Assembly: GCA_900552875.1 (NCBI GenBank)
Contig: USCS01000065.1
Coordinates: 1 to 7,999 of the forward strand
DNA from: an uncultured Collinsella sp.
GTDB taxonomy: Bacteria; Actinomycetota; Coriobacteriia; Coriobacteriales; Coriobacteriaceae
DNA: 7,999 nucleotides
Direction: 5' to 3'
Shown here piece after piece: positions 6,405 to 7,999 of the stretch. Under the pieces are notes generated by a model, which saw only the letters and a program-made list of their open reading frames with translations, ran no database searches and was not told the origin of the DNA. A program made the translations under genes and the position numbers. Every line of letters begins with the position of its first letter. The stretch's first letter is position 1.

Positions 6405-7999
6405 CTATTTGCCCTTGGGCTTGCTGGCGTAGAACTTCTTCTTTTTGGGCTTGCCGGCGGGGGAGGGTTTGCCGGCAAAGTTCGACTTGCCGTTGCCGGC
6501 CTGCGCGTGCGCGGGTACTGACGCACGGGGCTTGCGGGCCTCGGGGTTGCGCAGCTCCTCGGTTCGCTCGGCAATTTCCTCGGCGCTAAAGCCGACCTCT
6601 GCCATGGCGTCCTCGATGGGCAGGCGGCGCACGATATAGCAGTGGTGCACCTTCTGGTTGCGTGCGAAGTCCTCGGGGATGGTCTGCGCCGTAATGTCCT
6701 GTAGCACCACGCCTGCGCGTGCGAGCTTGCGCGCCTCGGGGCGGAAGCCGCGCAGGTTGCAGCTAAAGATGGCATGTCCGCCCTGTGTGAGCAGGCGCGA
6801 CACGCCGGCCAAAAGCTCAACATGGTCACGCTGGACATCCCAGGTGCGACGGCCCATCTTGGACGAGTTCGAGAACGTGGGCGGGTCGACAAAGATCAGG
6901 TCCCAGCGGTTGCGCGTCTGACGCTGGTCACGAATCCAGGCGAGCACGTCATCGCGCACAAAGTGATGCTGCGGCCCCACAAAGCCGTTCTGACGCATAT
7001 TGCGCTCGGCCCAGTCCAGATAGGTGTTGGAGAGGTCGACCGTCACGGTCTCCTCTACGCCGCCGTCTGCCGCGTAGCAGGTGGCAGTGCCGGTGTAGGC
7101 GAACAGGTTGAGGAAGCGGCGCGCCTGCTTGGCGTGCTCGCGCACTAGGTTGCGGGTGACGCGGTGATCCAGGAAGATACCGACGTCCAGGTAGTCGTCA
7201 AAGTTGACGGCGAAGGTGAGCCCGCCCTCTTCGATGAGCGGCAGGCGACGGCGCGCGATGTTGGCGCGCTCGCCCGATGCGCCCTTGCCGGCGCCCTGCT
7301 TGCCGTACTGCGAGCCGCCGCGCGAACGCATGCGGGCCTTGGCGTGCACGTGCTCGGCCGGAACATCCAGGATACGCGGCGCGATGGCCAAGATGTCGAG
7401 CATACGGGCCTGGGCCAGCGCGGGGTCGATGGTCTTGGGCGCGGCGTATTCGGCGATGACGAGCCAGCGGCCCGGCGTCTGCGGGCAACCCTCGTACAGG
7501 TCGATGGCGGCGGAGTAGTCGGGCAGGTCGGCATCGTAGACGCGGTAGCAGCTCACGCCCTCGCGCTTTGCCCACTTGCGACGCAGGCGGGCGTTCTTGC
7601 GCAGGCGGTTGGCGAACTGCTCGGACTCCGGGATGAGCACGGGCAGCGGCTTGCCGTCGCCCAGGTCGAGCGTGGCGGCAGGTTCGGGCATGGAGGCGTT
7701 GGCGGCTTCGTCTTCGGCTTCCGCGGACTGTTCCTCGGTGTTTGCGCTGGTCGCAGCTTCGAATGTCGCGGCGGCGTGGTCGAGCGAGGGCCAAACCTCA
7801 ATAGCCGCCTCCTCGTTATTGGGCATGACGGCGATGGAGCGCGCGGGCTCGGCATGGAGCGCGCGGGCCATAAGGCCATCGCGGGTGAGCGCGGCGACCG
7901 GCGCCGCGCCAAGCTCGGGCGCGCGGCGCAGCTCACCGACCAGCGTCATGGCGTCGTGCATGAGCGAAAGCGGGGTCTCGGTGGTGTCCGCGACCACGG
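6405..7999 (-). CDS. rlmL: Bifunctional 23S rRNA methyltransferase RlmKL, C-terminal part (runs off right edge)
   Basis: The visible 530 codons cover the end of the RlmL half and all of the RlmK half of an RlmKL-type enzyme. RlmL makes m2G2445 and RlmK makes m7G2069 in 23S rRNA (E. coli numbering), using S-adenosylmethionine. Counting from the GTG at 7997, the RlmK half starts at about residue 125 with EQFANRLRKN and KREGVSCYRVYDADLPDY (144-161). EYAAPKTID (183-191), DDYLDVGIFLDHR (267-279), the SAM-binding motif FLNLFAYTGTAT (295-306), the acidic VTVDLSNTYLDWAERN (318-333) and the catalytic-type DPPTFSNS (371-378) follow. DVQRDH and EDFARNQKVHHC match E. coli RlmKL closely. Residues 10-70 resemble the end of RlmL, so GTG 7997 is probably an internal valine codon and the true start is beyond the window. 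An Ala/Glu-rich linker (76-110) joins the halves, and a basic Pro/Gly/Lys tail follows residue 484. Confidence 0.92.
   Translation of the reverse strand, partial: VVADTTETPLSLMHDAMTLVGELRRAPELGAAPVAALTRDGLMARALHAEPARSIAVMPNNEEAAIEVWPSLDHAAATFEAATSANTEEQSAEAEDEAANASMPEPAATLDLGDGKPLPVLIPESEQFANRLRKNARLRRKWAKREGVSCYRVYDADLPDYSAAIDLYEGCPQTPGRWLVIAEYAAPKTIDPALAQARMLDILAIAPRILDVPAEHVHAKARMRSRGGSQYGKQGAGKGASGERANIARRRLPLIEEGGLTFAVNFDDYLDVGIFLDHRVTRNLVREHAKQARRFLNLFAYTGTATCYAADGGVEETVTVDLSNTYLDWAERNMRQNGFVGPQHHFVRDDVLAWIRDQRQTRNRWDLIFVDPPTFSNSSKMGRRTWDVQRDHVELLAGVSRLLTQGGHAIFSCNLRGFRPEARKLARAGVVLQDITAQTIPEDFARNQKVHHCYIVRRLPIEDAMAEVGFSAEEIAERTEELRNPEARKPRASVPAHAQAGNGKSNFAGKPSPAGKPKKKKFYASKPKGK

Noticed and set aside
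7997..7999. GTG 7997 as the real start of the methyltransferase
   Set aside because: The first 70 residues after it resemble the end of the RlmL domain, so the gene very probably continues past the right edge.

Overview
The window looks like a GC-rich chromosomal segment from a gut actinobacterium of the class Coriobacteriia, most like Collinsella. This is inferred from overall gene content, codon bias and the style of the intergenic repeats; no marker gene settles it. The genes are housekeeping or physiological. I see no transposase, integrase, phage gene, CRISPR array, tRNA or rRNA.

Layout. Positions 1-321 (minus) hold the N-terminal part of a small membrane protein that runs off the left edge. 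A 213-base divergent spacer separates it from a plus-strand nitroreductase-family flavoprotein (535-1410), which is followed directly by an imperfect hairpin. Next comes a potassium block on the plus strand: a Kup-type K+ uptake protein (1569-3596), a 64-residue single-span membrane protein (3657-3851), a strong intrinsic-terminator-like hairpin with a duplicated left arm (3884-3945), a KdpD-like histidine kinase lacking the usual N-terminal KdpD domain (3966-5591), and a KdpE-like response regulator (5596-6309) translationally coupled to it. A nested inverted repeat (6334-6400) fills the convergent junction with the last gene, a minus-strand RlmKL-type 23S rRNA methyltransferase that runs off the right edge (6405-7999). 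The window holds all of its RlmK half and only the end of its RlmL half.

How the genes fit together. Kup imports K+. KdpD/KdpE is the two-component pair that in other bacteria controls the Kdp K+ ATPase. Here the pair sits downstream of kup and no kdpFABC is present in the window, so a plausible inference is that it controls kup or a distant K+ system. The main regulatory oddity is that a terminator lies immediately upstream of the kinase ribosome-binding site, with no clear promoter in between.

I found no convincing new multi-gene system. The items most worth checking are the kup/small-protein/truncated-KdpDE arrangement, the duplicated-arm terminator, and a possible family of REP-like inverted repeats at gene ends.
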